The notes: a model not told the origin generated them from the letters alone. A stretch of DNA of 64,000 bases from CBDBCU01 sp965203435 (GCA_965203435.1 CBDBCU010000006.1:310001-374000); one strand, 5' to 3'; shown: positions 6,828 through 16,032, numbered from the stretch's first letter. Numbers and translations are program-made.

Positions 6828-8759
6828 ATGTCCTATCAGTGGTTAAAGAAACCCAAGATGCTGCTGCTGGCGACGACGGCTATGCTGGCCTTGGCCCTCG
6901 TGGCGTGCAGCTCGGCCGCCCCCACGGCCGCGCCGGCGGCGCCCACCACCGCTCCGCCGGAGGCCATGGCTGAGCCGGCGGCCCCGGACACCCCCGCCAT
7001 GGCCGAGCCGGCGGCCCCGGCCCCCACCGCCGTAGCGGCTCCCGCGGATCCGCCGGCCGATGGGTCGATGGACACGGGCGAATCCATGGCGATGTCGGAC
7101 GCCACCCTGACCATCCCCGACCATGTCCAGAACTTCTACGGGGAAGTGGTTTCCGGGGGGCGGCTGCGGATTAACTACGAGGATCCCCTGGAACACGCCA
7201 ACGCCTGGGGCGCCGGTTCCGGCGTAACCGACCGCTACCGGATGCCCACCGGCGCGCTGCTGGTAATGGAAAATCCCTACGACTCCGGCGCGCCCATCAT
7301 CCCCGACCTGGCCCAGAGCTGGGAAATCAACGATGCCCTGGACGGAATTACCTTTAACTTCCGCCCCGGCACCACTTGGCACAACGGCGACGCCTTTACC
7401 TGCGAGGATACCCGGTTCTCCTTCGAGACCATGATTACCGAAAACGGCATCACCGCCAGCTATATGAAAAGCCGCCTGGCCAACGTCGGCGACGACTCTG
7501 GCGCCGGCATCCACGGCTTGACCTGCGTCGACGATATGACCCTGCAAATCAACTTCGTCGGCCCCAGCAGCGAAAGCGTGCTGCTGCTCCCCCTGGCCAA
7601 CCGCCGGGCCCAGACTTTCAACAAAGCCTGGTTCCAAGCCGGCGGCGAGGAAGCCATGTTCCAGGATGTTTCCGTCGGCCTGGGCCCCTTTATGTGGCGG
7701 GAAGGCCAGTCCGTTGGGGTGGACACCCAGTATTTCGACAAGAACCCCAACTACTACTTCGAGGGCCTGCCCTACGTGGATGAACTGGTTATCAACGGCA
7801 TCCTCGACGAATCCACCCAGCAGGCCACCCAGCTGGCTCATCAGACCGACTGGCACTGGGTCCGCAACTGGGGGCAGTACGCTTCCTATGTGGAGCATGA
7901 CCAGATTATGACGGTCATCCGGGCCACCCGGGGCAACTTCCGCCTGTGGATTAACCCCCGCATTCCGCCCTTTGACAATGTCGAAGTGCGGCAGGCCATC
8001 GTGATGGGCATTGACCGCAACGCCGCCATCCAGGTCCTGCAGGACGGCAACGCCGCCGTCGGCGGGTTCGGCTACGCCCCCGGCAGCCCCTGGGAACTGA
8101 CCGATGAACAGCTCTGCTCCGTCCCCGGCTGGTGCGTATCCCAGGATATGGAATCCGTCCGGGTCGAAGCCAAGGCTCTCCTGGACAGCAACAACTTCGA
8201 CTATGACGAAACCTATCTGTTCACCGTCGAGGGCGACGAGCAGGTAGGCGCCCGGGCCACTTTCCTGCAAGAGCAGCTGCGGCTCCTGGGCATCAAGACC
8301 GACTTCGACCTGGTGGAAACCATTGCCTACCGCAAGCTGGAGTCGGACGGCACTTGGGGCGCGTTCAAGCCCGGCAACAACACCGTAACCGCGGACGACC
8401 CCAACGCCGGCGTGGCGGCCTTCCTGCGCTGCGACTCCGCCGGCAATCACTGGACGCCCAACGGCCCCTGCGATGAAAGCATCGTAGCGTTGCTGGATCA
8501 GGCCCAGGTCGAGTTGGATCCGGCCAAGCGCAAGGCTCTCTCCGACCAGATTGAGCTGGCCGCGATGCGGGCCTACGGTTCCTTCCCGGTCTATTGGGAA
8601 CAGGAAGCGGTGTCCTTCTGGCCGGAAGTCAACGGCTACTCCCACTTCCCGGCCCCCAACGGCTCCTTCCTCAAGTTTATGCACTTGTGGATTGACCCGG
8701 CGGACATGGACAACACCGGCAACTCCGGGCAGACCAGCGGCGTGCCGGGCGGGGCCTAG
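6828..8759 (+). CDS. Family 5 extracellular solute-binding lipoprotein
   Basis: 643 residues. The ATG is chosen over a TTG six bases upstream because GGAGG lies 8 bases before it. A hydrophobic signal ends in the lipobox LVAC with C27 as lipid anchor, followed by an Ala/Pro/Met linker (residues 28-95) and an SBP-5 fold (dipeptide/oligopeptide/nickel type) with EDPLEHANAWGAG, LAQSWEIND and FRPGTTWHNGDAFT motifs. It captures substrate outside the membrane for the permeases at 9.4 and 10.6 kb. Ligand unknown; the adjacent amidohydrolases suggest an organic acid or peptide-like compound. Confidence 0.9.
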   Translation: MSYQWLKKPKMLLLATTAMLALALVACSSAAPTAAPAAPTTAPPEAMAEPAAPDTPAMAEPAAPAPTAVAAPADPPADGSMDTGESMAMSDATLTIPDHVQNFYGEVVSGGRLRINYEDPLEHANAWGAGSGVTDRYRMPTGALLVMENPYDSGAPIIPDLAQSWEINDALDGITFNFRPGTTWHNGDAFTCEDTRFSFETMITENGITASYMKSRLANVGDDSGAGIHGLTCVDDMTLQINFVGPSSESVLLLPLANRRAQTFNKAWFQAGGEEAMFQDVSVGLGPFMWREGQSVGVDTQYFDKNPNYYFEGLPYVDELVINGILDESTQQATQLAHQTDWHWVRNWGQYASYVEHDQIMTVIRATRGNFRLWINPRIPPFDNVEVRQAIVMGIDRNAAIQVLQDGNAAVGGFGYAPGSPWELTDEQLCSVPGWCVSQDMESVRVEAKALLDSNNFDYDETYLFTVEGDEQVGARATFLQEQLRLLGIKTDFDLVETIAYRKLESDGTWGAFKPGNNTVTADDPNAGVAAFLRCDSAGNHWTPNGPCDESIVALLDQAQVELDPAKRKALSDQIELAAMRAYGSFPVYWEQEAVSFWPEVNGYSHFPAPNGSFLKFMHLWIDPADMDNTGNSGQTSGVPGGA

Positions 8760-8800
8760 TCCCTACCCCCAGCGCGCCTAACGGTTAAACGCCACAACTG

Positions 8801-8840
8801 AACACAGGCCATCCATCCTTTGCGGTGGGTGGCTTGTGTT
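8801..8840 (+). terminator. Hairpin after binding-protein gene
   Basis: AACACAGGCCATCC pairs with GGGTGGCTTGTGTT around a short loop just after the stop codon. No long T-run follows, so efficiency is uncertain. Confidence 0.5.
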
Positions 8841-8848
8841 ATCCAATG

Positions 8849-9043
8849 CGAATCCTTTACAGTCAGACCCGTATCCCTTACGGTCATAACCGTATCCCTT
8901 ACGGTCATTCCCGAATCCTTTGCCGGCAAGGAGAATCCTGAACGGTCATAACCGAATCCTTTACAGCCATAACCGAATCCCTTACGATCATACCCGAACC
9001 CTTTACCGTCCTTCCCGACCCTTTACCGTCATTCCCGCGTAAG
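8849..9043. repeat. Degenerate 21-bp minisatellite merging into REP-B
   Basis: About eight units of the form CGAATCCTTTACGGTCATAAC in head-to-tail order. The unit end (TTAC-GTCATTCCCG) equals the left arm of REP-B, and the array runs directly into a REP-B copy at 9024. It fills much of the gap between binding protein and permease. Confidence 0.75.
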
Positions 9044-9125
9044 CGGGAATCCCGGACGGCGCTGACAGTAACGGGATTGACTATTCACTACCTTTCTGGA
9101 TTCCCGCTTACGCGGGAATGACGGT
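9024..9125. repeat. Inverted pair of REP-B palindromes
   Basis: Two copies containing ATTCCCGCGTAAGCGGGAAT (9024-9052) and its inverse (9098-9125), able to form a large cruciform. Downstream, further GAATGACGGT fragments continue to TATATGCAATTGCC near 9200, the outer end of the composite element. Confidence 0.8.
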
Positions 9126-9235
9126 CGGCGGCGGTAAAATGATGGCAGGATCGGCAGAATGACGGTCTGCGGACTGTAGAATGACGGTAGGAGATCGTCA
9201 GGTATATGCAATTGCCCGGTTTTGCCCTCAATCCC

Positions 9236-9263
9236 TTGACAGACCCAGCAAATCCAATATAAT
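9236..9263 (+). promoter_or_regulatory. Promoter TTGACA-N16-TATAAT for permease gene
   Basis: Both hexamers match consensus. It lies about 125 bases before the permease start, so the permeases can be transcribed independently of the binding protein. Confidence 0.7.
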
Positions 9264-9387
9264 CAGCAAAACCGGCTTTACCGCGGCGGCGTAGAACTAT
9301 CCAAAGCGGCCAGTCCGGCCCCAGCGGCTAACCGGGCCTCCCGACTTTCCGGCGGACGCCGTCAACCACCCGTGAGGTGTGTACCCT

Positions 9388-10353
9388 ATGCGGACTTATC
9401 TGATTAAGCGGTTCCTCCTGTTCTTTCCCACGGCCTTTTTTGTGTCGGTGGTCATTTTCGGGATGCTGCAATTCATCCCGGGGGACGCCGCCGACGCCCT
9501 GCTCCTGGGCGGCACTCCCGGCGAAGCCTACGATCCCACGGAAGGGCAGGCCGAGCGCATCCGGGAGCAGCTGGGGCTGGACGACCCCATTCCGGTGCAG
9601 TATGCCCGCTGGCTGGGCAACTTCATCCAGGGTGACTTCGGCATCTCCTGGAACAACCGCAAGCCGGTTATCGAGCGGATGGCCTCCCGCATTTTCCTCA
9701 GCTTCGAGCTGGGCCTCCTGGCGGTGCTGCTGGCTACTTTCCTGGGTACTATCGGCGGCGTCATTTCCGCCGTAAAGCAGGACAAGTGGATTGACTATGC
9801 CCTGCGCTCGGCCAGCATGACCTTGCAGGCGATGCCCGGGTTCTGGCTGGCCCTGATGGTCATTGCCGGCTTGGTCGCCATCTGGGGCTGGAAACCGCCC
9901 ATCGAATACCGCCACTTGTGGGATGACCCGGTGCGGAATCTGTCGGTGCTGCTGCTGCCGGCTTTCCTGGTCGGCTTGCGGAGTTCGGCGGAAATCCTGC
10001 GGATGACCCGCTCCTCCGTGCTGGAAGTGCTGCGGGAGGACTATGTCCGCACCGCCGAGGCCAAGGGCTTGTACCGTTCCCGGGTTCTGGGCCAGCACGT
10101 GCTGCGGAACGCCCTGCTGCCGGTCAGCACCCTGGCCGGCTTCGAGGTAGTGTTCCTGATGAGCGGGCAGGTCATCATCGAGCAGGTGTTCAACCTGCAC
10201 GGCATCGGCAAGCTGTTCATCCAGGCGGTCGGCAACCGGGACTATCCGGTAGTGCAGGCCATCGTAATGTTCATTGCCCTGGTAGTGCTGCTGGCTAACC
10301 TGGTGGTGGACATCATGTACGCGTGGCTGGATCCGCGCATCCGCTACACCTGA
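9388..10353 (+). CDS. Oligopeptide-type ABC permease, DppB/OppB family
   Basis: 321 residues with the classical DppB layout: first helix LIKRFLLFFPTAFFVSVVIFG, a large periplasmic loop with PGDAADAL and G-L-D-D-P-I-P-VQYARWL motifs, then five more helices and the coupling-helix EAA motif (RTAEAKGLYRSRVLGQHVLRNA, about residues 221-242). GAGG lies 10 bases before the ATG. It pairs with the DppC-like permease 225 bases downstream to form the membrane channel of an ABC importer. No ATPase gene is adjacent; candidates lie at 49.7-51.7 kb. Confidence 0.92.
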   Translation: MRTYLIKRFLLFFPTAFFVSVVIFGMLQFIPGDAADALLLGGTPGEAYDPTEGQAERIREQLGLDDPIPVQYARWLGNFIQGDFGISWNNRKPVIERMASRIFLSFELGLLAVLLATFLGTIGGVISAVKQDKWIDYALRSASMTLQAMPGFWLALMVIAGLVAIWGWKPPIEYRHLWDDPVRNLSVLLLPAFLVGLRSSAEILRMTRSSVLEVLREDYVRTAEAKGLYRSRVLGQHVLRNALLPVSTLAGFEVVFLMSGQVIIEQVFNLHGIGKLFIQAVGNRDYPVVQAIVMFIALVVLLANLVVDIMYAWLDPRIRYT

Positions 10354-10364
10354 CCCAAGAATGG

Positions 10365-10399
10365 GGGGCGGCCCAAAGGCAGAACGGCCCGGCCGCCCC
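10365..10399 (+). terminator. Possible terminator hairpin between permeases
   Basis: GGGGGCGGCC pairs with GGCCGCCCCC across a 15-17 base loop directly after the stop codon. There is no T-run. It may attenuate rather than stop read-through into the next permease gene. Confidence 0.4.
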
Positions 10400-10431
10400 C
10401 GCGCCCGATTGGCTCTTTGCTTTGGCGGTTT

Positions 10432-10476
10432 CCGCTCACTCTGAACTTGTTGAAGGGGCATCCTGAACCGGTTCAG
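10432..10476. repeat. REP-A element followed by a 14-bp palindrome
   Basis: CCGCTCACTCTGAACTTG-type repeat followed by the perfect palindrome CTGAACCGGTTCAG, in the 224-base gap between the two permease genes. Confidence 0.7.
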
Positions 10477-10577
10477 AATAAAATAGCCGGGAGCCAAAGA
10501 AACCGGATTAAGAGAATCCTTGCATCCTGAAAGCCGGCCGGCGGTCTGAACCGGCCCTTTCGTCAAAGGGGATTTCC

Positions 10578-11498
10578 ATGGTTACGCCCAATGAAACGGC
10601 CAGTCCCGACACCATACGGGAGAGCCTGCTGACGGCCGAGCCGCCGCGGCGTCCGGGGTTTTTCAAGTATACCCTCTACTACTTCCGGCACAAGCTGCTG
10701 GGCACGGTAGGGCTGTGCATCGTCGTGGTGATGATCCTGCTGGCGATTTTTGCCGACTTCATCGCCCCCTACGCCTACCAGGAGCAGAACTACGAGCAGC
10801 TGCTGACCGCGCCCAGCCCCGAGTTTTTCTTTGGCACCGACAACTTCGGGCGGGACATCTTTTCCCGCATCGTCCACGGCGCCCGCATCTCCATGCTGGT
10901 CGGTTTCCTGTCGGTAATCGTCGGCACCGGCATCGGGGCCATCATCGGCCTGATTTCCGGCTTTATGATGGGCAAGGTGGACGCGGTAGTGCAGCGCGGC
11001 GTGGATGTGTGGATGTCTTTCCCCGACCTGATCCTGGCCCTGTTTATCGTCGCCGTTTTCGGCAATACCCTGCCCAATGTGATTCTGGCGATTGCCGCCA
11101 CCATCCTGCCCCGGGGGGTGCGGGTTATCCGCTCCTCGACCATTGCCATCCGGGAAATGGATTACACCCTGGCGGCCCGGTCCATTGGCGCCTCGGATAT
11201 GCGGACGATGCTGCGTCATGTGATGCCCAACACGGTAGCCCCTTTCCTGATTATCATGTCCTCGATGTTCGGCACGGCCATTCTCACCGAGGCCGGGTTG
11301 AGCTACCTGGGCTTGGGCATTTCCGAACCGACGCCCTCTTGGGGGCGGATGTTGACCGGCCAGGCGGCCCAATACGCCCCGCGGGCGCCCTGGATTATCG
11401 CCTTTCCCGGCATTTTCCTGACCATCACCGTAATGGGCTTTGCTTTCTTTGGCGACGCCCTGCGCGACTTGTTCGACCCCCGGCAGCGCGGCCGCTAG
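10578..11498 (+). CDS. Oligopeptide-type ABC permease, DppC/OppC family
   Basis: 306 residues with the OppC_N segment (first helix near residues 42-66), the hallmark FFGTDNFGRDIFSRI motif after it, five further helices, and the coupling motif DYTLAARSIGASDMRTMLRHVMPN read in two parts around residues 195-218. It ends LFDPR as the family does. With the DppB-like gene it forms the heterodimeric transmembrane part of the importer. GGGG before the ATG serves as ribosome binding site. A strong hairpin follows. Confidence 0.92.
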   Translation: MVTPNETASPDTIRESLLTAEPPRRPGFFKYTLYYFRHKLLGTVGLCIVVVMILLAIFADFIAPYAYQEQNYEQLLTAPSPEFFFGTDNFGRDIFSRIVHGARISMLVGFLSVIVGTGIGAIIGLISGFMMGKVDAVVQRGVDVWMSFPDLILALFIVAVFGNTLPNVILAIAATILPRGVRVIRSSTIAIREMDYTLAARSIGASDMRTMLRHVMPNTVAPFLIIMSSMFGTAILTEAGLSYLGLGISEPTPSWGRMLTGQAAQYAPRAPWIIAFPGIFLTITVMGFAFFGDALRDLFDPRQRGR

Positions 11499-11536
11499 GC
11501 AAGGCGGCCAACCGGCCCGGCCCATTGCCGTCTAAA

Positions 11537-11567
11537 CCGTCCTTCTCCCCTTTCGGGGGAAGGACGG
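11537..11567 (+). terminator. Strong hairpin after permease gene
   Basis: CCGTCCTTCTCCCC pairs with GGGGGAAGGACGG across a TTTC loop. The arms resemble REP-B ends. Only A-rich sequence follows, so it may be an RNA-stabilising hairpin as much as a terminator. Confidence 0.5.
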
Positions 11568-11612
11568 CAAAAATCCGGCGGCTATCTATTCCGGCAATTT
11601 CAGGAGGCACCG

Positions 11613-12560
11613 GTGCGTACTATCGACATTCATGCCCATGTGACGCCCCAATCCTTTATCCAGGCCATGCAGGCCGGCCGGGAATGGCACGGCTTGGAAG
11701 TCCGCCCCCTGGACTTGGAGCCGGAACTGGAATGGACGCCGGAACAGCGTCTCCGGGATATGGATTCCCTGGGCGTGGATGTGCAGGTAGCCTCCACCGG
11801 GGCCCAGTTCTACTTTTACGGCCGGGACGCCCAGACCATTGCCGGGATGCACCGGGAATGCAACGATGAAGTCCACCAGATGACGGTGGACTATCCGGAA
11901 CGCTTCCGCGGCTTTGCCCAGATCCCGATGCAGGATGTCGACTTGGCGATTGCCGAGCTGGATCGCTGCGTCAATCGGCTGGGCATGGTCGGGGCTATGA
12001 TTGACGATAAGGTCAACGGCAAAACCTTTGACGAGCCGGAGTTCTTGCCGCTGTGGAAAGCCGCCGAGCAGATGGGGGCGGTCATCTTTATCCACCAGGG
12101 CGGCGGCACCCTGGTACGGCCGCGCACTACCGACTATCACCTGCCCAACACCGTGGGCAATCTGGTGGATCGGGCGGTGACTTTCGCCTCTTTTGTAATG
12201 GGCGGGGTAATGGACGCCTGCCCCGACTTGAAAATCTGCCTGGCCCACGGCGGCGGCTATACCTGCTACGGCATCGGGCGGATGGATCGCAGCTGGGATG
12301 TGGGCCGCCTGCCGCAAATCCCCCAGCCGCCCAGCGCCTACCTGAACCGCTTTTACTACGACTGCCTGACCCACAGCGAATCCGCCCTGCGGATGCTGAT
12401 TGACCTGGCCGGCATCGACAAAATCGTTTTCGGCACCGACTGGCCCTTTGATATGAAAATCGATTGGCCGGTGGCTTGGGTCTTGGGCCTGGAAAGCCTG
12501 ACTCAGGACGAAAAGGAAGCCATCCTTTGGAAAAATATGGAACGGCTGCTGGGGGTGTAA
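11613..12560 (+). CDS. Amidohydrolase-2 (ACMSD-like) paralog 1
   Basis: 315 residues from GTG, preceded by AGGAGGC. It is a metal-dependent hydrolase/decarboxylase of the ACMSD family: HxH at H7/H9 (IDIHAH), H161 in IHQGG, H212 in LAHGGGY and D276 in GTDWP form the expected metal site. Family members decarboxylate 2-amino-3-carboxymuconate semialdehyde, uracil-5-carboxylate or aromatic acids. First of five paralogs on this strand. It differs from the others in having a shorter loop after the GRMDR motif. Substrate unknown. Confidence 0.85.
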   Translation: MRTIDIHAHVTPQSFIQAMQAGREWHGLEVRPLDLEPELEWTPEQRLRDMDSLGVDVQVASTGAQFYFYGRDAQTIAGMHRECNDEVHQMTVDYPERFRGFAQIPMQDVDLAIAELDRCVNRLGMVGAMIDDKVNGKTFDEPEFLPLWKAAEQMGAVIFIHQGGGTLVRPRTTDYHLPNTVGNLVDRAVTFASFVMGGVMDACPDLKICLAHGGGYTCYGIGRMDRSWDVGRLPQIPQPPSAYLNRFYYDCLTHSESALRMLIDLAGIDKIVFGTDWPFDMKIDWPVAWVLGLESLTQDEKEAILWKNMERLLGV

Positions 12561-12564
12561 CCAA

Positions 12565-12685
12565 GGCAATCGCCTACAAGAACCGTCCTTCCCGCGTAAG
12601 CGGGAATCCGGCGGCCGCGGCCTTTCGAGATTCCCGCTTGCGCGGGAATGACGGTAGATAGGTTGCCAAAGATAGGCAATTGTCC
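12565..12685. repeat. Composite palindromic element (REP-B pair with outer inverted repeat)
   Basis: Outer ends GGCAATCGCCTA and ATAGGCAATTGTCC flank two inverted REP-B copies (ACCGTCCTTCCCGCGTAAG... and ...GCGCGGGAATGACGGT). The same architecture recurs at 30285, 37702 and 39166. Confidence 0.75.
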
Positions 12686-12728
12686 GCCTGGCAACCGGTT
12701 CCGGGTGGCCCCGGCAACCATTTCCGGG

Positions 12729-12757
12729 TGACCCTTCAACAAGTTCAGGGTGAGCGG
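12729..12757. repeat. REP-A element
   Basis: ACCCTTCAACAAGTTCAGGG plus TGAGCGGAT, the inverted orientation of the REP-A repeat, just before paralog 2. Confidence 0.8.
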
Positions 12758-12801
12758 ATAACGGATAAGGGCAAAGGCCGCCGCCAACCGGAGGTGAAAA
12801 A

Positions 12802-13758
12802 TTGCGGAGCATCGATATTCACGCGCACCTGACCCCCCAATGTTTCATTCGGGCGATGGGGGCGGGCCGGGAGTGGCACGGGGTCAAACCGGGGGAAATG
12901 CGGATCGGCCCCCGCAACGCCTGGACGCCGCAGCAGCGCATCGACGATATGAACTCCCTGGGCGTCGATGTCCACGTCGTCTCCACTTTCAGCTTTTACT
13001 ACTACTACGAGCGGGACGCCCAGGTCATCGCCGGGATGCACCGGGAGTGCAACGACGAGGTCTATCAGATGACCGTGGACTATCCCGACCGCTTTAAGGG
13101 CATGGCGATCATCCCGATGCAGGATGTCAAGTTGGCCGTGGCCGAGCTGGAGCGCTGCGTCAGTGGGATGGGTTTCGTCGGGGCGATGATTGACGACCAT
13201 GTCAACGGCAAAACCTATGATGACCCGGAGTTTATGCCCCTGTGGAAAGCCGCCGAGGCTATGGGCGCGGTTATGCTGGTGCATCAGCAGGGCGGCCGCA
13301 CCCTGGTGCGCGACCGCAATCCCCGCTACCACCTGCACAACACCATTGGCAATCTGGTCGACCGGGCCGTTACCTATGCCAGCTTCGTCTTTGGCGGGGT
13401 AATGGACGCCTGCCCCGACTTGCGGGTCTGCCTGTGCCACGGCGGCGGCTATGCCTGTTTCGGGGCCGGCCGGATGGATCGCGGCTGGCAAGTGCGCTCC
13501 GAGGCCCGGGTGAACATAAAACAGCCGCCCAGCAGCTACCTGAACCGGTTCTACTACGACTGCCTGACCCACAGCGAGCCGGCCCTGCGGATGTTGATTG
13601 ACGCCGTGGGCATTGACCAAGTGCTGTTCGGCACCGACTGGCCGGCGGATATGGCGATTGACTGGCCGGTTTCCTGGGTGCTGGGCCTGGAAAGCCTCAC
13701 TATGGCGGAAAAAGAGGCCATCCTCTACAAAAATATGGAGCGGCTGCTGGGCATCTAA
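12802..13758 (+). CDS. Amidohydrolase-2 (ACMSD-like) paralog 2
   Basis: 318 residues from TTG, chosen because GGAGG lies about 6-10 bases upstream and MRSIDIHAH aligns with the other paralogs. The same metal ligands are present: HxH near residues 7-9, a central His in LVHQQGG, CHGGGY (the only paralog with Cys rather than Ala before this His), and Asp in GTDWPAD. It retains the YYYYERDAQVIAGMHRECND region shared with paralog 1. Closest in sequence to paralog 1 and may act on a related substrate. Confidence 0.85.
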   Translation: MRSIDIHAHLTPQCFIRAMGAGREWHGVKPGEMRIGPRNAWTPQQRIDDMNSLGVDVHVVSTFSFYYYYERDAQVIAGMHRECNDEVYQMTVDYPDRFKGMAIIPMQDVKLAVAELERCVSGMGFVGAMIDDHVNGKTYDDPEFMPLWKAAEAMGAVMLVHQQGGRTLVRDRNPRYHLHNTIGNLVDRAVTYASFVFGGVMDACPDLRVCLCHGGGYACFGAGRMDRGWQVRSEARVNIKQPPSSYLNRFYYDCLTHSEPALRMLIDAVGIDQVLFGTDWPADMAIDWPVSWVLGLESLTMAEKEAILYKNMERLLGI

Positions 13759-13771
13759 CCCCCGCCCCTAA

Positions 13772-13826
13772 TCCGCTCACCCTGAACCTATTTGAGTCCG
13801 CTCATCCTGAACTTGTTGAAGGATGG
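13772..13826. repeat. Two REP-A elements in direct order
   Basis: A diverged copy (CTCACCCTGAACCTATTTG) followed at once by a full CTCATCCTGAACTTGTTGAAG copy, filling the gap between paralogs 2 and 3. Confidence 0.8.
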
Positions 13827-13859
13827 CCCAACCGAACCCGTCCCAGGAAAGGATACCCA

Positions 13860-14816
13860 ATGCGTAGCATCGACATTCACGCCCACTCCACCCCCCAATG
13901 CTTTCAGCGGGCCGTCCTGGCCGGCCAGGACTGGCACGGCATGACCGCCGCCGATGGGGAACTATTCAATCCCCGCAACGCCTGGACGCCGGAACAGCGC
14001 ATCGCCGATATGGACTCCCTGGGCGTGGATATTCAGGTAGTTTCCACCTCCCCCGGCTTTTACCAGTATCACCAGGAGCCCGCCGTTACCGCCGCCATCG
14101 CCCGGGACTGCAACGACGAAATCCGCCAGATGACCCTGGACTACCCCCAGCGGCTGGCCGGCTTGGCTATCCTCCCGATGCAGGATACCCCGGCCGCCGT
14201 GGCCGAACTGGAGCGGGCCGTGCTGCAACTGGGTTTCCAGGGAGCTATGATTGGCGACCAGGTCAACGGCAAAACCTTTGACGAGCCGGAATTCCGGCCC
14301 CTCTGGAAAGCGGCCGAGGAAATGGGCGCTCTGATCTTTATCCACCAGGGCGGCCAGACCATCGGCTCGGAACGGCAGCCCCGCTACCATGTCCGCAACA
14401 CCATCGGCAACCTGGCCGACCGCACCGTTACCTTTGCCGCCTTTGCTTTCGGCGGGATAATGGATCAATTTCCCGACCTGAAAATCTGCCTGGCCCACGG
14501 CGGCGGCTACGCCTGTTTCGGGGCCGGCCGAATGGATCGCGGCTGGCAGGTGCGCGCCGAGGCCCGGGTTAATATCCACCAGCGGCCCCGCAACTACCTG
14601 AGCCGCTTTTACTACGACTGCCTGACCCACAGCGAGCCGGCCCTGCGGATGTTGATTGACTCCGTAGGCATTGACCGGGTAGTGCTGGGCACCGACTGGC
14701 CGGCCGATATGCGGATTGACTGGCCGGTCTCCTGGGTAATGGGCTTGGCAAGCCTGACCTTGGCCGAAAAAGAAGCCATCCTCTACAAAAACCTGGAGCG
14801 GCTGCTGGGGCTGTAG
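13860..14816 (+). CDS. Amidohydrolase-2 (ACMSD-like) paralog 3
   Basis: 318 residues starting MRSIDIHAHS, with AGGA 5-8 bases upstream. It keeps the family pattern: HxH, IHQGGQT, LAHGGGYACFGAGRMDRGW and GTDWPAD with the metal-binding Asp. The active-site loop after HxH (TPQCFQRAVLAGQDWHG) differs from its neighbours, so substrate choice may differ. The closing EKEAILYKNLERLLGL is shared by all copies. Confidence 0.85.
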   Translation: MRSIDIHAHSTPQCFQRAVLAGQDWHGMTAADGELFNPRNAWTPEQRIADMDSLGVDIQVVSTSPGFYQYHQEPAVTAAIARDCNDEIRQMTLDYPQRLAGLAILPMQDTPAAVAELERAVLQLGFQGAMIGDQVNGKTFDEPEFRPLWKAAEEMGALIFIHQGGQTIGSERQPRYHVRNTIGNLADRTVTFAAFAFGGIMDQFPDLKICLAHGGGYACFGAGRMDRGWQVRAEARVNIHQRPRNYLSRFYYDCLTHSEPALRMLIDSVGIDRVVLGTDWPADMRIDWPVSWVMGLASLTLAEKEAILYKNLERLLGL

Positions 14817-14850
14817 GGGGTGGCGGCGACCCGGTTTGCGTCAGCAAATT

Positions 14851-14879
14851 CCGCTCATCCTGAACTTGTTGAAGGATGA
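14851..14879. repeat. REP-A element
   Basis: Full-length CTCATCCTGAACTTGTTG-AAGGATG copy between paralog 3 and the inserted lipoprotein gene. Confidence 0.8.
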
Positions 14880-14961
14880 ATAGCCTATAGCCGGGAGTAT
14901 CAAGGCAGGGGTGGGTTGCCAAGCCCGCCCGGCATACCTAACCTCGAATCGGAGCAAAGCG

Positions 14962-15978
14962 GTGAACTACAAACTTCCACTGATGGTGTTTCTGGTAGCC
15001 TTGGCCGCCCTGGCCTGCGGGCCGGCGGCTGATTCCCCGGCTGTGTCCCCCGTCGGTTCTGAGGCGGGGAGCGCGGTTTTGCCGGCTACTATGCCGCCAT
15101 CCCCTAGCTCTGAAGCGGGAGTTGCGGCTTTGCCGGCCGATTCGCCGCCGTCCCCTGGCTCTGAAATGGAGCCTGCGGTTTTGCCGGCCGACCCTCCGGC
15201 GGCGGCGACCCCAAGCAGCGGTTCTGACTTCCCGACCATTGCGCCTACCCCGGACCTCCCAGCCACCAAAGCGGCCCTTGAGGCCATTGACGCGCACCGG
15301 CGGCAAGTGGAACTGGCTACCCGCACCGCCATTGAAGCCCAACAGGAAGCGGAGCGCTACGCCGCTGCTTTGGAAGCCACCCGGGTGGCGGAACTGCCCA
15401 CGCCGACTCCCTTGCCTACGTCCACCCCTTATCCCACCCCAACTCCGCAACCAACCTACCCGCCGCAGCCCACTCCGACCCCTACGCCGATCAATGTACC
15501 TTATCCCGCTATACTCAAAGGGACGGTATCTCGAGAGGTCTTTGAGCAGTTTGAACGAATGTGCCTCAACGGGAAGCTCTGGCAAGAGCCTTTTTATGGC
15601 GGAAGGGTCGTGCCCGCCCCTCAGCCCAGTTTTGATGGTGATTACACCCGGGAGCGGATTGCGGGATACGCTTGGTCGACTGATAAGAGTGAGATACATC
15701 TTTATTTCGGTTATGATATTCGTTTGATTTGCATAGAAGTTCCCTTGAACTACATCTTGGACTTTGAATTTGATTGTCCAAGCAAACCCGGAGCCTGTGC
15801 CTTGTATGAACCGCGACCCTTTCGTCTTACGGGGCCTGGCAACTACCTCCGGTTCGTTATTGAGAATGTCTATGATCCGAGGTACCAGTTTCGCGATGGT
15901 ACTTGGAAAATGCGTTATACTTGCGTCGCGCACCCGTGCGGCGAAACTGTCGCTCGTATGCTCGAGTTGCGCCCGTAA
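14962..15978 (+). CDS. Predicted lipoprotein with repeat-rich linker
   Basis: 338 residues from GTG, with GGAG 7 bases upstream. The signal NYKLPLMVFLVALAALAC ends at a lipobox Cys (residue 19). Next come three imperfect Ser/Pro/Ala/Glu repeats built on S-E-(A/M)---A-LPA, a short helical region (ALEAIDAHRRQVELATR...), a Pro/Thr spacer and a carboxyl domain of ~150 residues with several Cys. The last domain is coded in visibly lower-GC DNA than the flanking amidohydrolases, suggesting recent acquisition. No family recognised. Confidence 0.7.
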   Translation: MNYKLPLMVFLVALAALACGPAADSPAVSPVGSEAGSAVLPATMPPSPSSEAGVAALPADSPPSPGSEMEPAVLPADPPAAATPSSGSDFPTIAPTPDLPATKAALEAIDAHRRQVELATRTAIEAQQEAERYAAALEATRVAELPTPTPLPTSTPYPTPTPQPTYPPQPTPTPTPINVPYPAILKGTVSREVFEQFERMCLNGKLWQEPFYGGRVVPAPQPSFDGDYTRERIAGYAWSTDKSEIHLYFGYDIRLICIEVPLNYILDFEFDCPSKPGACALYEPRPFRLTGPGNYLRFVIENVYDPRYQFRDGTWKMRYTCVAHPCGETVARMLELRP

Positions 15979-15988
15979 CTCACAAGAA

Positions 15989-16032
15989 TTGCCCCTGCAA
16001 AGACGCCACGGCTAGGAGTCTTGCAAGGGCAA
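15989..16032. terminator. Bidirectional hairpin between convergent genes
   Basis: TTGCCCCTGCAAAGAC pairs imperfectly with GTCTTGCAAGGGCAA around a 13-base loop, between the convergent lipoprotein and 80-residue genes. No T-run. Confidence 0.45.

Noticed and set aside
6843..8684. 613-codon antisense frame opposite the ABC binding protein
   Set aside because: Antisense shadow of a clear lipoprotein gene; composition typical of reverse-complement GC-rich coding DNA.
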